Assembly: GCF_023078275.1 (NCBI RefSeq)
Contig: NC_062978.1
Location: 25,751,967-25,815,966 of the forward strand
Direction of reading: 5' to 3'
Length of the DNA stretch: 64,000 nt
Source: Leguminivora glycinivorella
Lineage: Eukaryota; Arthropoda; Insecta; Lepidoptera; Tortricidae
The notes under the pieces were generated by a model that saw nothing but the letters and a program-made list of their open reading frames with translations, made no database searches and was not told the DNA's origin. Positions within the stretch are counted from its first letter, which is position 1. The number at the start of each line of letters is the position of its first letter. Below are positions 45,326-58,000 of the stretch, one piece after another. Position numbers and translations under genes: made by a program.

Positions 45326-45811
45326 TTTTAGCTAATTTCCCCCTACTATTATAAGCCTGAACTGAGTGTAGAATTCAACATCATAGTGTAATAAATGTAA
45401 TAATGGAAAAAATGGATCAGTTACAATTGCCCCGCAGTCGAGATTTGCCCCGCTGTACCATATATATATTTGATTTTGTTAAATTTTTGAAATACATTTC
45501 AAATGGTTTCAACATTTTGCAGTTGAGCATATAAAGGTATATCTTTAAACATAATCGTATGTGGAAGTACAATTATTTGGTTTGACGTGCGTGAAGATAA
45601 TCGCAGCCGCAGGGAAGATTGGTCCGATCTCGTGCCAGCTTGCGTTTAGCATAATCTTGGACGGGTCATACTTAATAGGTGCTAATTTCCTTGAATTGTT
45701 TTATTTGGGTTAGTGGTAGAAATTGTACAAGTTGCAAAATGTTCTCAAAAATTTCAAAATTTTCATTAAAAATGTCTCATGCAAGTTGCTATTGGCGCAC
45801 GTGTTCTCTAA

Positions 45812-45906
45812 GGCCCACTTGCACCAACCACTTAACTCAGGGTTAGTGGGTTGTCATCTGTCAAATTCCATATAAAATGGTGGGTTAACCCTCCATTTTC
45901 GTTGGT
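45812..45906. mobile_element. MITE (GGCCCACTTGCACCAACC), second copy
   Basis: Nearly the same as 12370-12486, ending GTTGGTACAAGTGACCC. Confidence 0.75.
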
Positions 45907-46959
45907 ACAAGTGACCCTAAGATAAGGATGTACAGGTGTAGTGCGAAAATGGTTTCCTTCGTATTTTTCCGGAAACGTTCGTATTTGTCATGCTAGTTCA
46001 GTCAATGTCAGTAGGTACATCTTGTACTGACTGACTGAAATAGCATGACACGTTCGTATTTGTACAATAATATGTCTGAGCACCCACATTTCAAGCCTTC
46101 TTTAACTTACTGTATGACTCAGTCTATCTGTGTGAGTATGTCCTATAATATATATTTATTTTATTTATTTAATAGCATTCCTTTATTTGATTATAGACAG
46201 ATGAAGCCTCATTGGAAAATAAGTCGATATCATTGGACAAGACACAACACGCATAGAATTATAAACTTTAGTAGTTTATTTACTTCGCCCGTGTGACTTC
46301 ATCTTCATAAAATAAGAATTATAGGAATGCAACAAACACTTGTTGACCATTCCAACGATTCCAACGATATATATTATATAACTCAACCGATATCGGATCG
46401 GATAATGTGAAAACGCACTTACGTAACACAAAATTTCGATTTTTTTGAACCCCTATGTCACGCTTTTTTGTAGCCCTTTAACATGGATTGTTACATTTAG
46501 TATGACCCTTCCCCTTCCCTTACGCTCTGATGTAATATGTGGATGATCTTATACCAAAATTTTAATATATTATTCTATTCCGTGTGTCCACGAAAACTAA
46601 AGTAAGTATTTGGACGTAACCTAACACATTGAAAGTACATACCATTTTGCACTCATTTACACATATATAGGTATATTGAAAATTAGAAATAGTTAGTTAG
46701 TTATAGTGCACTTAAGATCAATTAAACTATCCGTTCAATATAAATTATCATTTTATTACAGGAAATACATTTAAAGAGATATTAATTCGAAGGCCAACAT
46801 GTGAAACGCATAGTCCACTGCACTGTTGCATGCAATGACATAATGAAAATAGAAGGGCAGGTCTGGCAAGTTTTCTGCTACAGTAATGTTGCCAGAGTAT
46901 GATATAGAAAATCTGGAAAAAAAAATTAAAAAAAAATGTTAAACACTAATAGGCCCCGG

Positions 46960-47260
46960 ACGCCCTGTTCACTCATGGAAGCGGTCCATCGAAAATGAGC
47001 TACGAGCGGCTGGTTTGAGCTGGAGCGAGGCCACGAGGGTCGCTGAAGATAGGAAGGCGTGGCGCGAGCTTGTGAAGGCCCTTTGCACCTCTGGGGTGAC
47101 TTAGGACTACAACAACAAAAGGATGGTCAAACAAAACTTTTTTTATGAGGTACGAGGCAAACAAGCTGATGGTAAGCGATCACTGTCGCCGATGGACACC
47201 CGAAATACAAGAAGGGTAAGAATGCATTGCTGGCCATTAAGATGGGAGAACTTTAAGATG
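46960..47260 (+). mobile_element. RTE-like LINE 3' end plus short repeat
   Basis: 46980-47104 encodes RSIENELRAAGLSWSEATRV, AEDRKAWRELVKAL and a stop, then (ACA)n. 47135-47260 is the GGCAAACAAGC repeat. Confidence 0.7.
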
Positions 47261-48409
47261 ATATTAGCTTCACATTGATTTGAACCATGGATTAAAGCCG
47301 TACAAATATCGCGGGGCGGAGATCGGTATATGCGAGATACTAAAATTAAAATAGCATTTTTACATATTACTTATAGTCTACTGCCTATTTCATGTTCCAA
47401 TTTTGCACTCAGGTTTTGATACGACCATGACGATATTGACGATGTTTTGTATTGTATATTGTAACGCATTTCACGGACAATATTCACTTCATTTCAATCA
47501 GCGAGTCTTTAAAGGCGTAACGTGAGGAAAAGTGTACCATAGTGTGTAATTTTTATAACCAGCAATATTTTCTGGATATGATGGATGATCCTTCAGATCA
47601 TCGCCTTAAATATTACCGGCACAATCATCTGCTTCGTAGAGAGTCGTGCTAATCACTAATAAAAAAAAAAAGTTTAAAACGCGAATAAAAGGAGGATGTA
47701 GCAACACTGCGCTAGAGTGGAAATACCTGTTCCGCTGTTGAACTCGACTGGCGTCTATGAAAATATCGTGAAATAAAATTTATGTGCGTAAAGTAAAGTT
47801 ATCTTTACAATGGCAAGATTGAGATCATTTTAATTTGATGAAAATTATATCAATGTTACTAATGTTAGCAGACTGAGCATCGAAGTCTTGAAGATACGGC
47901 CTTATTGCGGAAAGTTTGTAAGTAGGTATAAGGAAAAATAAAATAAGTCATAATTAAATACAATTACAACTCATAGGGTATGAAACTCGTTTTTGAATGT
48001 AAAAAAATCAGAAATAAGAAAAGAGTCAGAGACGAAAAAAATAGAGACCTATTTTTTTATGAAATTTATATTTTAATATTATATTTTAATTATGAAATTT
48101 ACTTAACCCTTACAGAGGCAGGGCTATTAAAATCTTTGCAGACTTATCGTGGCAAGACTCTATGTTGCTGTTTATGGGAAATTTAAGAGAGTCAAATAAA
48201 TCTGGCCATGAAGCTAAACTAAACTGTAACTTTAAATAGATCTTCTTCTTCTTTGTCCTGGCCTTTTCCCGTTACGCGGAGTCGGCTTTCCCAATCTTGA
48301 GGCGCCATGAATTTCGCTGTAAATTTAAATACATATTCTGAAAAAAATAAAGCATGGAATCCGATATGAATAATGTAGTAAATAATACCTACCCCTTTTT
48401 TCATCAGAT

Positions 48410-48832
48410 TTGAAATCCGAGGAAGCAGCTAGAAAACTTGAAAACGTCATATTTCAATCTAAAGTTTTAGGTATTTATTATTGTATAAGTGAGTACACCC
48501 ATCATAATAATATTAACAATTGTCGTATTTTTTTCAACTGCTCTATAAGGTGGACTTTCTTTCATTGTTATTCTTGCAAGGCCGATTTTGCGCGCTTGCC
48601 GGCAGTACGACTCCATACCATCGCGCATACAGACGTCAGTGCGCGCGCACTGACACGATCGTCGCGAACGACATCCGCACTTTTTATCGGCCAGTGTGTC
48701 GCTTCCTTAAAAATACTGGCCGCTAAGAAAGTCGTTCAAGTTTTTAGTGGCCAGAGATTTTTTTTTCGAACTGGCAGTTTAGACTGGCCATAAAGTGTTT
48801 TAAAAAATACTGGTTAGTTTTTGTTTTCGAAC
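48410..48832 (+). promoter_or_regulatory. Hgsnat: Probable promoter and 5' UTR region of HGSNAT
   Basis: This stretch lies before the first HGSNAT ATG and has a CG-rich patch at 48580-48700 (CAGTGCGCGCGCACTGACAC is a perfect palindromic core). No clear TATA box is placed at the expected distance; an unseen upstream exon is possible. Confidence 0.25.
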
Positions 48833-49033
48833 ATGAATGAAACAGTGATGGTGTCAAACAATACTTGGCAATGGTACAGGGAGGCTATCCGCTCATGGCT
48901 GGAGGACCCTGGAGTAGCGGAGTTTCAGGGTCTTAACATGACAGCTTTGAAGATAGATCAGGCTTATATGGTCGCCGATTCGGATGCTGATGTGAATTTG
49001 GGGGTGTATAGCGTTTCGGACGACTGCTTTCGG
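48833..49033 (+). CDS. Hgsnat: HGSNAT exon 1
   Basis: 67 codons, from MNETVMVSNNTWQWYREAIR to VYSVSDDCFR; the donor is CGG|GTAAGG. Three possible N-glycosylation sites (NET, NNT, NMT) fit a lumenal segment. Confidence 0.8.
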
Positions 49034-52000
49034 GTAAGGATACATACAGGGTGTAATTTCGTCGTGGTGCAATAATTTATGGAGTAAATATAAAGGTCAT
49101 TGAACAACTTTTATTAGAAGACCAACTTAAAAATCGTGAGTTCGGTCGACCTAATATCGAAATGTAATTGCAATTCGTATGTCTTTATCAATGAGGTTTA
49201 TAGTTTTACAAAACTAATGGAGTGAAAAATCCACCAATTCCGTACGAAGGTATACGTACCCGGTCAGTGTAAACAAGTAAGGTACGATTAATTACAATTA
49301 AAAAATAAATCATAATCAGAATGTGAAAATGCTTCCAAAGACAAATAAATGGAATCGCGTCGCGTAGTATCTGTATGTATAGACCAAATCACATACATTT
49401 TATTATATTGCCATAATTCGAATGATTCAATGCCTCGTTTACTAATTATGGACTAAGAGCTAGGCACCAAAAACGTTACATGTCGAGATCAGTTTGACAG
49501 CGGGTCTCTATCCAAACGTAATCGTGAACGCTCCGTGGCGAATCGCAACTCTATTAAATGGTCCCCGCAAACCCCGGTCACTAAAAAGGCCATAGAAAAT
49601 TTGGATTTCGCGCCTTTTTATTGACAAGATTTGCTTGATATATGTTGACGACCGGTCTGGCTTGGTAGTGACTCTGCCTGCTTCGAATCCCGGTAAGGGC
49701 ATTTATTTGTGTGATGAGCACAGATGTTTGTTCCTGAGTCATGGATGTTTTCTATGTATATAAATATGTATTTATCTATTTAAGTATGTATATCGTCGCT
49801 TAGCACCCATAGTACAAGCTATGCTTAGTTTGGAGCTAAGTTGATCTGTGTAAGGTGTCCCCAATATTTATTTATTTATTTATTATTTATTTATAACGCT
49901 ATAGCTCTGTCGCCCCAGTGTCATAGAGCGATACGCTAAGGAGCGTCAGCGATTGAACTCTTGGCTAGAGCTCAATAGTTTAGCTATCTCTATCGTTCTT
50001 CGGTATTGGCGGGACAGAGCCAGACTGCGTTTCGACCGGCGTCTAGTGTTAACGATTGTCATGGCTAGGTCGGCTGGTCAGCAAATCTTTTCTATTCTCT
50101 ACCCAACTACCAATAGCAAATTGTCAAGTTTCGTTGGTCATCGTCGCATTTTCAGAGCTAGCTCTCCGTTTCTTGCATGATTTCTTTCAATAAAAGTCGT
50201 GCTTACCTAAATTGTACGTTTTCTATTGTTTTGAAAAATTATTTAAAACATTGCATGCAAACGTAGAAACTAGAACGGAGCAAAAACTCAATGAGTGTCA
50301 GTATGTCAGGAAATTCGCATTGATATTTCTTGGAGGCGGATTCTGGTTTTGGTAACAGGTTACTAATTTTGTTTAAGTAAGGTGAAATACCCCATAATGG
50401 ACGGTGATGCCATTATGGACAAAAAAACACAAATCCTTAAAATTAAGTATCTAAAATTAGTTTCTAAAAACTGACGGCTATGTACCATAAACTAGAGTTG
50501 TAGAGCTGTTTCATTTTGAAGTTTCAATTAATTCGGTTATTTCTGAAGGATTTGGCGACAAGATAAAATTCATCAGTTTACTGAAAAAAATATCAAAACG
50601 AATTCTTAGTAATGTTGCTAAGAGAGTTGAGTTCATGTATAAAATAATAAAAAAATAATACTCGGTGTAAACTTGAATGCGTTTTACTTACTGCATTAAG
50701 CATGAGATAAGGTATAAAACATACTAGTTTGTTGCTCCAAATATATAAAGAAATGGCGTCATTTTGCGAGTGTCCATTACTGGAACCGAAAAACTGCCTA
50801 CCTCCTATGATGGACAAGGAACAATTTACAAAACCAAAATTTACAAGAAACAATCCTATGTGAAAATAACTCAAACTAATTGTATTTATGGTATATAAAA
50901 TTGACTCATTGGGTATCAGTTGGCTTTAAAAGTAAAATTTTAAACTTATTTCACTGTCCATAATGGGGGATCCATTACTGGAGAACTGCCGTCCATAATT
51001 GGAGAAAAAACACCTAGTTTCAATTTGTTAAGTATGAAAAAACTATTAGGAGTATCCATTCTGAAATACGCTTGAAATGTAAAAGAAGGATAGGGCATTC
51101 AAGATTTAACACGCTTAGCGGTAGAATTTTTACATTTATGAGTGAAATATCAAAAACAGGCGAAAATTTTCCTTAAACTGTCCATGATTGGGTCCGTTAC
51201 CTTATGTGATAATACTGATAATGTCAGTGTCAAAAGTGTACCTAATAGTATTGAACCAACACTGAATTATTTACAATATTTAAACATTTTAAACACTGTG
51301 CTATCAGAATGACTGCCAAATTAGTTTGTTGTGAATCTATCTGGGAAAATTCATATTTCAAAGTCATTTAATGGCATAAACATTTTAGGAGATACCTACG
51401 TAGTTAAGACCCAGGAGATAATGCCACCGACTCTGAGTAAAGCAACCCTGAGAAACTACATATATTTCTGAGCTCATATAACCCGGCAACCTTCAAATCA
51501 AGAGTGAACAGGCATCTTCTGGGCGAGCTCAATCCATTGTAGGCCACGTCTTTGCCTTTGGCTAGTCTGTGGCCAAGAGTAAGCCCATTTATAATTTAAA
51601 AAAAAAGTCCAGATTTGTAAGAATGCCATGTGTTCCTGCTTGAGTAACGCTCAAAGGGGTTGCGAAGTGCGATGTGTGAGGTCACACTCACACATTAGAG
51701 GGTGCCATCTGCCATCATCCTCCTTTTTTTATGGTATAAGAGGCAAACGAGCAGGCAAGTCGCCTGATGGTAAGCGATCATGGCGGTAGCCCATGGATAC
51801 CCGAAACACCAGAGGTGTTGAAGGTGCGTTGCCGGCCTTTAAGATGGGTGTACGCTCTTTTCTTGAAGATTTGAGTTATCCCGGCATTTGCCACGGCTCA
51901 TGGGAACCTGGGGTCCGCTTTCACAACTAATCCCAAGATTTGGCGTAGGCACCAGTTTTTACGAAAGCGACTGCCATCTGACCTTCCAACCCGAAGGGTA

Positions 52001-55000
52001 ACTGGACCTTATTGGGATTGGTCCGGTTTCCTCACGATGTTTTCCTTCACCGAAAAGCGACTGGAAAATATCAAATAGGTACATTAGAAGGTGTAATATT
52101 TAGAATTTCAGGTAGGTATCCAAGGACACACAGACGTACTTACTTTAGTTTAAACCATGCGATGTCTTAATTAAGGTAGACAGGTTCGGGTCCAAGCATC
52201 TGGCGGTTTATTTTCTATGACGAAAATTTCCCGGCATGGTCTAACGTATCATACGGGTTTTCAGGGTTTACTTTCAAAGTTAACACAGTTATTACAATCA
52301 GAATAAACCACCGATTTCTACTACCGTGTATCGAGTGTTTCCCATACAATTACACGTATTGTCCAGGCCGGTTCCATCGATCAGTTCCGATCGAAAGTGG
52401 AGACAATGATCGAAACAAAAGTAAAGCGATTAGAAAGTGGGAACGGCTTTCTGCCAAGGTTATGTAAAAACTGGCGTCATTGATTGCATTTCTAAGTATT
52501 TGGTCTCGGATCTGATTAGAAGGTCATATTAACTCCTAGATAGGGAATAAGATATCACAACAATATTTTAGTTTAAGACGATACAGGAGGGGTCAATTCT
52601 CCATACAAACGCTCTCGACTATTTCCTTCCTGGTTTTTGAAGATAGAGCAATGATTTTTTCAACACAGATTATTATTATTTTTATCTGTGTCTATTTTTA
52701 TTTTTAAAGACGTTAGAGCCAAAGAAAAAAAAAATTAAAAACGGCCTTTTTCATTATGGCGCAAAAAAAGATACTCAAAATTAGTAACAATTGGCCAAAA
52801 AAACTAAACGGTCCGACACAGACTATTTTATTGTTATTCAGATTCTCAAATTTCGTTCCGATTGATTAAGTTTTGAAGGAGTAAACAGTCGAGAGCGGAA
52901 CCTCGATTTTAAAGATATTTTTGCAATATCTTTTAACTGAGTTGTTCTTAATGGACATTTTTTTTCCTAGTATATTTTATGTTCTTATGTATGTTCTTAT
53001 TGTGAGTACTTTAAGGCTCGAGCATATATGTAGAGTTATGGAGTCCTACCCATTCGCCTCCTTACCCCTGTATTAAGGGTGGGTTCGTTCTTATAGAAGA
53101 TAAGACGTTTCATCTGAAAACTCTGAATACGTATATTGACCAAACAAGTTCGACACGTCACGGGATTTCCCGGGATTGATCTGACAAGTGCTGGGCACTC
53201 GCAGTGCACTGCCCTGACATTACTGATACTGGTGGATACGATTATGTTCAGACAATTACGGCCGAAGGAAATAAGATATCACTAATATTAAAACAAAAGC
53301 TCAATAGACTGAAATAAATGTCATATACAAAGAAAAAGTGATCAAGGCCAAAAAGCTCAATAGGTAATAAACATACCTATACCTACACAATACTCTGGCA
53401 CTACATTTTTAAATTACGAATTTATTATTACTATACAATAATTACAATATACATAGAAGAAACAATACAAGTATAAAAAAATATCGGGTGTGTATAATTG
53501 TGTACATAAACAACATCATGCAAATCGTGAAGCGATACTGATTCTGAACTTGGCTATGCGGCTGCCTAATTAACAGAACTATAATTATATTATAGAGCGA
53601 ACATGTTTGTCAGTGTCATGTGACGGGATTTCCCGTGATTGCCATATGAAGTTCAATGCCCTGCCTTAGGATTTAGTACGTCCAGACAACAATCAGGACC
53701 AAAATAATAACAACATAATTATCACGTATGTTTAACTATACATACCCACTTGTATAAAATGCCTTCGCAAACTGATAGCCAAGTGGATGCCTTAAATATA
53801 GGCAATCGACGTTTACCTCAAATAGCCCCGAATTTGTATCAGAGAGTCATTAACTCATGCGTGATCACTCATGTGTAAGAGTCACAAGGTAACCTTACTC
53901 TTAGAACGTCACAATTCACATTACCGTAAGAAAGGAAATTGAGTAATCTCACATTGCTAACACGGCGAAGTGGGGTAGTTTTTATACTGTGTAACAAACC
54001 GTATCTGGGCCAGCGAACCAATCGCCGATAATTTCTCTAACGAGCAAGATGGAACACGCGTGCCGAGAGCATTTGACATACTTCGCGTTTCGCTGGCATA
54101 TATTGTATTAGATGTGTGATTGTTAACGCCAGGCCAGGAAGAAGGTTGGACACCCTGAGGTTAGATAGAATGCATTAGTAAAAGGAAACTAGGGTCAATA
54201 TTGGATCAGGAACATCAGGAAACCTCGGGCAGTACTTACTAAAACTACTCCTTCACTGCTATAATAGTGTTAGATTATTTACACACCATCCGATCCGATA
54301 TAGATTCCGCTGTGAACCCTCGGGTTAACCCTCCATTTTCGTTGGTGTAAGTGGCCCTTATATGGATATTATAGCGTATTAGGCTTAGTTGGCGCTGTTT
54401 GAAAGCAAGTCACATATTAGGTACTAACTTGTACTTACTAAAAAGTTTTGTATTCACAGTTTACACCCGAACACAAAGTAGGAAGAAATACATTTGATTA
54501 TTGCCTCAGTACGAACTAATTAACTTGTTGAAATTCATCTAAAAACATACCCAGCGTTAATTACATTGTCGTGCCAAAAACACGGTTTAATTTTAGCTAT
54601 TAACGCACAAAACACAATATACTTGGTTTATATGAATACAATGTTTCCATAAGTATTACATCACGCTTTAGTTTGAAGAAAAGCAAGAAAATGTATGTGC
54701 CATGAGAAGTAATAAATTGTGTAAAATGTATAACAAAAGAATAATATGCAATGCTTTACCAATTTTTACGGTTATTTTTCTCGGAAAATACAGTCGTTGC
54801 ATTAAGAGACATTATTCAGAAATATAACTAGGTAGGTAAACGATAATTCATTCACTCAGAAATAAAATAGAGATGTCACGAGTAAGGCTTTCCCCAAACC
54901 TATGGACGCGGAATCTGCTCTAGCCGGCTAAAAATCGCTCGTTAATATGAAGAGTATGAAGACGCTTACGGGTCGTTGTCGCTGAACTCAGACGTACGCA

Positions 55001-58000
55001 TGTTCACATTAGCTCCGGGGAGACCCTAAAAAAGGAAGAAAAATCATAGTCTAAATTTCATATTTCCTCTTGTTCCCAGTGTCCATTCGAACTCCAGAAG
55101 ATTATAAAGGCTGATACACAAGAATCCTGGATGGTGGACACGGCACACAGATCCTCATGGCGGGTGTACCGGTCTTCAGAGCAGTACATCTCTGCTACAA
55201 ACACAACGTGAGTTATTTGTATCTATTCGAAGATTATAAACGCTGATACACAAGAATCCTGGATGGTGAACACAGCACACAGATTCTCATGGCGGATGTA
55301 CCAGTCTTCGGAGCAGTACATCTCTGCTACCAACACAACGTGAGTTATTTGTATCTATTCGAAGATTATAAACGCTTATAAGTACACAAGAATCCTGAAT
55401 GGTGAACACAGCACACAGATTCTCATGGCGGATGTACCAGTCTTCGGAACAGTACATCTCTGCTACCAACACCACGTGAGTACCTACAAAAAATGTTGTC
55501 CATGGATGGCTTAAGGTGCACCCTGTGTGATGCCGGGTTAAGAATTTCACCACCCCCACCACCCCCTTTCTTCCCATGGTTGTCGTAGAAATCGACTGTG
55601 GGATATTGGCAACCTGTCATTGCAAATATTGCAATGTCACAATTTGGTTTTCTTTCAACTAAGGAAATTGCCAAGAGTAGCATTGAAACTTGAGTAGTTT
55701 TAGATGCTCTGCCTACCCCTTTTTGGGAATAAAGGCGTAGTTATATGTATGTTGTAATTCTCTTAATCATTGTCCCACATCTGAGGTTTTTTTTATAGGG
55801 CTGTGTGGGTGGCCCGACCGTACCTACTTACCGCTACGTCCATACCAAGATCTCCATTCATAACGTAACTGTTTATTTTAAAAGGCACGCGTACGCGCGC
55901 ACCTCCTAAATGCGATTTTATTACCACTTTGTTTTTACCAGGCCCCGTAGCCGAATGGCATTTCTCCGACGCCAAACGAAAGCGATACGCCGCTGGCTCT
56001 GTCGCGCCAATACGCAAGCCGCGCAAGCGCGATAGAGATAGATATCTACTAGCGCTTCGTTTCGTGAGCGTTTCGTGAGCGATTGTGCCATTCGGCTAGC
56101 CACCCGGCCCCGTAGCCGAATGGCATTTCTCCGACGCCAAACGAAAACGAAACGTAGTCCGGCTCTGTCGCGCCAATATGCAAGAGCGATAGGGATAGAT
56201 ATCTACTAGCGCTTCGTTTCGTGAGCGTTTCGTGAGCGATTGTGCCATTCGGCTAGCCACCCTGGGCGGTAAAATAGCTTAATGGACTAAGAGCTCAGAG
56301 CCGCCAAACCTTCCTCATTTTGTCAAGGATGAGACTTTGGGATAATCTAGAGTTCGTACGAACGTACGTTCTGCATATTACCTAGTTCGGCCCGTCAGCC
56401 ATTTTTTTTTGCTGTAAGGCTTTAAAAAAAACACTACCTTTCCTTTAATATATTAAAATATATATATACATATCGTCACTACTTTTAAAAAATCTCGTAT
56501 CTCACGTTGTTCCTCAAAGTTAAAACGCAGTAAGTCTATATGCATTCCATACATACTTACTACAATTTTCTTTTCGTTGACAGACGAAGATACAAGTTTT
56601 TTTTAAAGTAGTGACGATATGTATAATGCCAAATATATATATATCAAAAAATTGGCCGACGGTCCGAAGTTCCGAACTAGGTAATATGCAGGCATTAAAC
56701 GTCGTACGAACTCTAGATTATCCCAAATCTCATCATTGAGAAAATGAGGAAGGTCTGGCGGCTCTGGGTGGCTAGCCGAATGGCACAATCGCTCACGAAA
56801 CGCTCACGAAACGAAGCGCTAGTAGATATCTATCTCTATCGCGCTTGCGTATTGGCGCGACAGAGCCAGCGGCGTATCGCTTTCGTTTGGCGTCGGAGAA
56901 ATGCCATTCGGCTACGGGGCCTGGACTACTCCATAAGTACTGCTTTCGGTTTCCTCATGTACACCGTGTATACAACCGTACGCAATATGTTTACGTTAAA
57001 GTGAAAGTATTTGACAAAATTGGACATTCAACCCAACCTTTCCGGCCGTGCGCATTAAATGCATTTTAAATGTGTAATCTTACGTTAAAGAATTTATTGC
57101 AGAACAAATTGGTTCGATCAAACCCTCTAGCCAAGAGTGCAATTGTTGACGCTTCTTATCGTAGTGGCCTGTTTCACCACAGTGACAATTGTCGCCCGAC
57201 ACCGACAATAACACTTCGCCTTTCATTTCTTGTTCAACAAGGATATACTTTAACAGTTTTCAATGATTCACGGTTATTTTTATTCACACTTATAATATCG
57301 AGAGCTCGACAAGAATCAAAATGGTAATCACGGTCTATATCCCGGTCAATATGTCTGAGGAAATACTTATTGACGCTAAGTTATCGTCCCAGAACTAGGC
57401 ACAAAATGTGACACAAAATTTATCAGTGTCAAGTGTCAGTGTCATTATGGTAAACTGCCAATAGTCGTCACACGGCCGCCTGTAATTCACTTTGTGGTAT
57501 GACTTCGACTTCAAAAAACAAATCAAAACAATATATCACACAATAATTTGCTTCTCAGTTGAATTTGACCCTCTTCATCTATTTTTAACCCCTGACTCAA
57601 AAACAAGTGTGTGTGTGTGTGTCTGTCTGTGGCATCGTAGCACCCGAACAACGGATGAACCGATTTAGATTTCGTTTTTTTGTCTGAAAGCTGAGTTAGT
57701 CGGGAGTGTTCTTAGCCATGTTTCATGAAAATCGTTCTACTATGTCGTGGTCAGGGTTTTTTCAAAATTTTAATTTTGTGCTTAAGTTATATATTTACTT
57801 ACTTATATTATGATACTTACTTAACTATGATAACACAAAAAGTTTTTTTTACAAGATTAAAATCTACATGGTTACGTTATGACGTCACGCATCGGTTGCG
57901 GCGTACACGAAAAACAGGTGAATTTATTACGGCTCCCATTCCCACGTCATACTTTCCTCTTGTGAAAGAGCCCTAGTAATTAAATCTAAGTTCTGATTGA

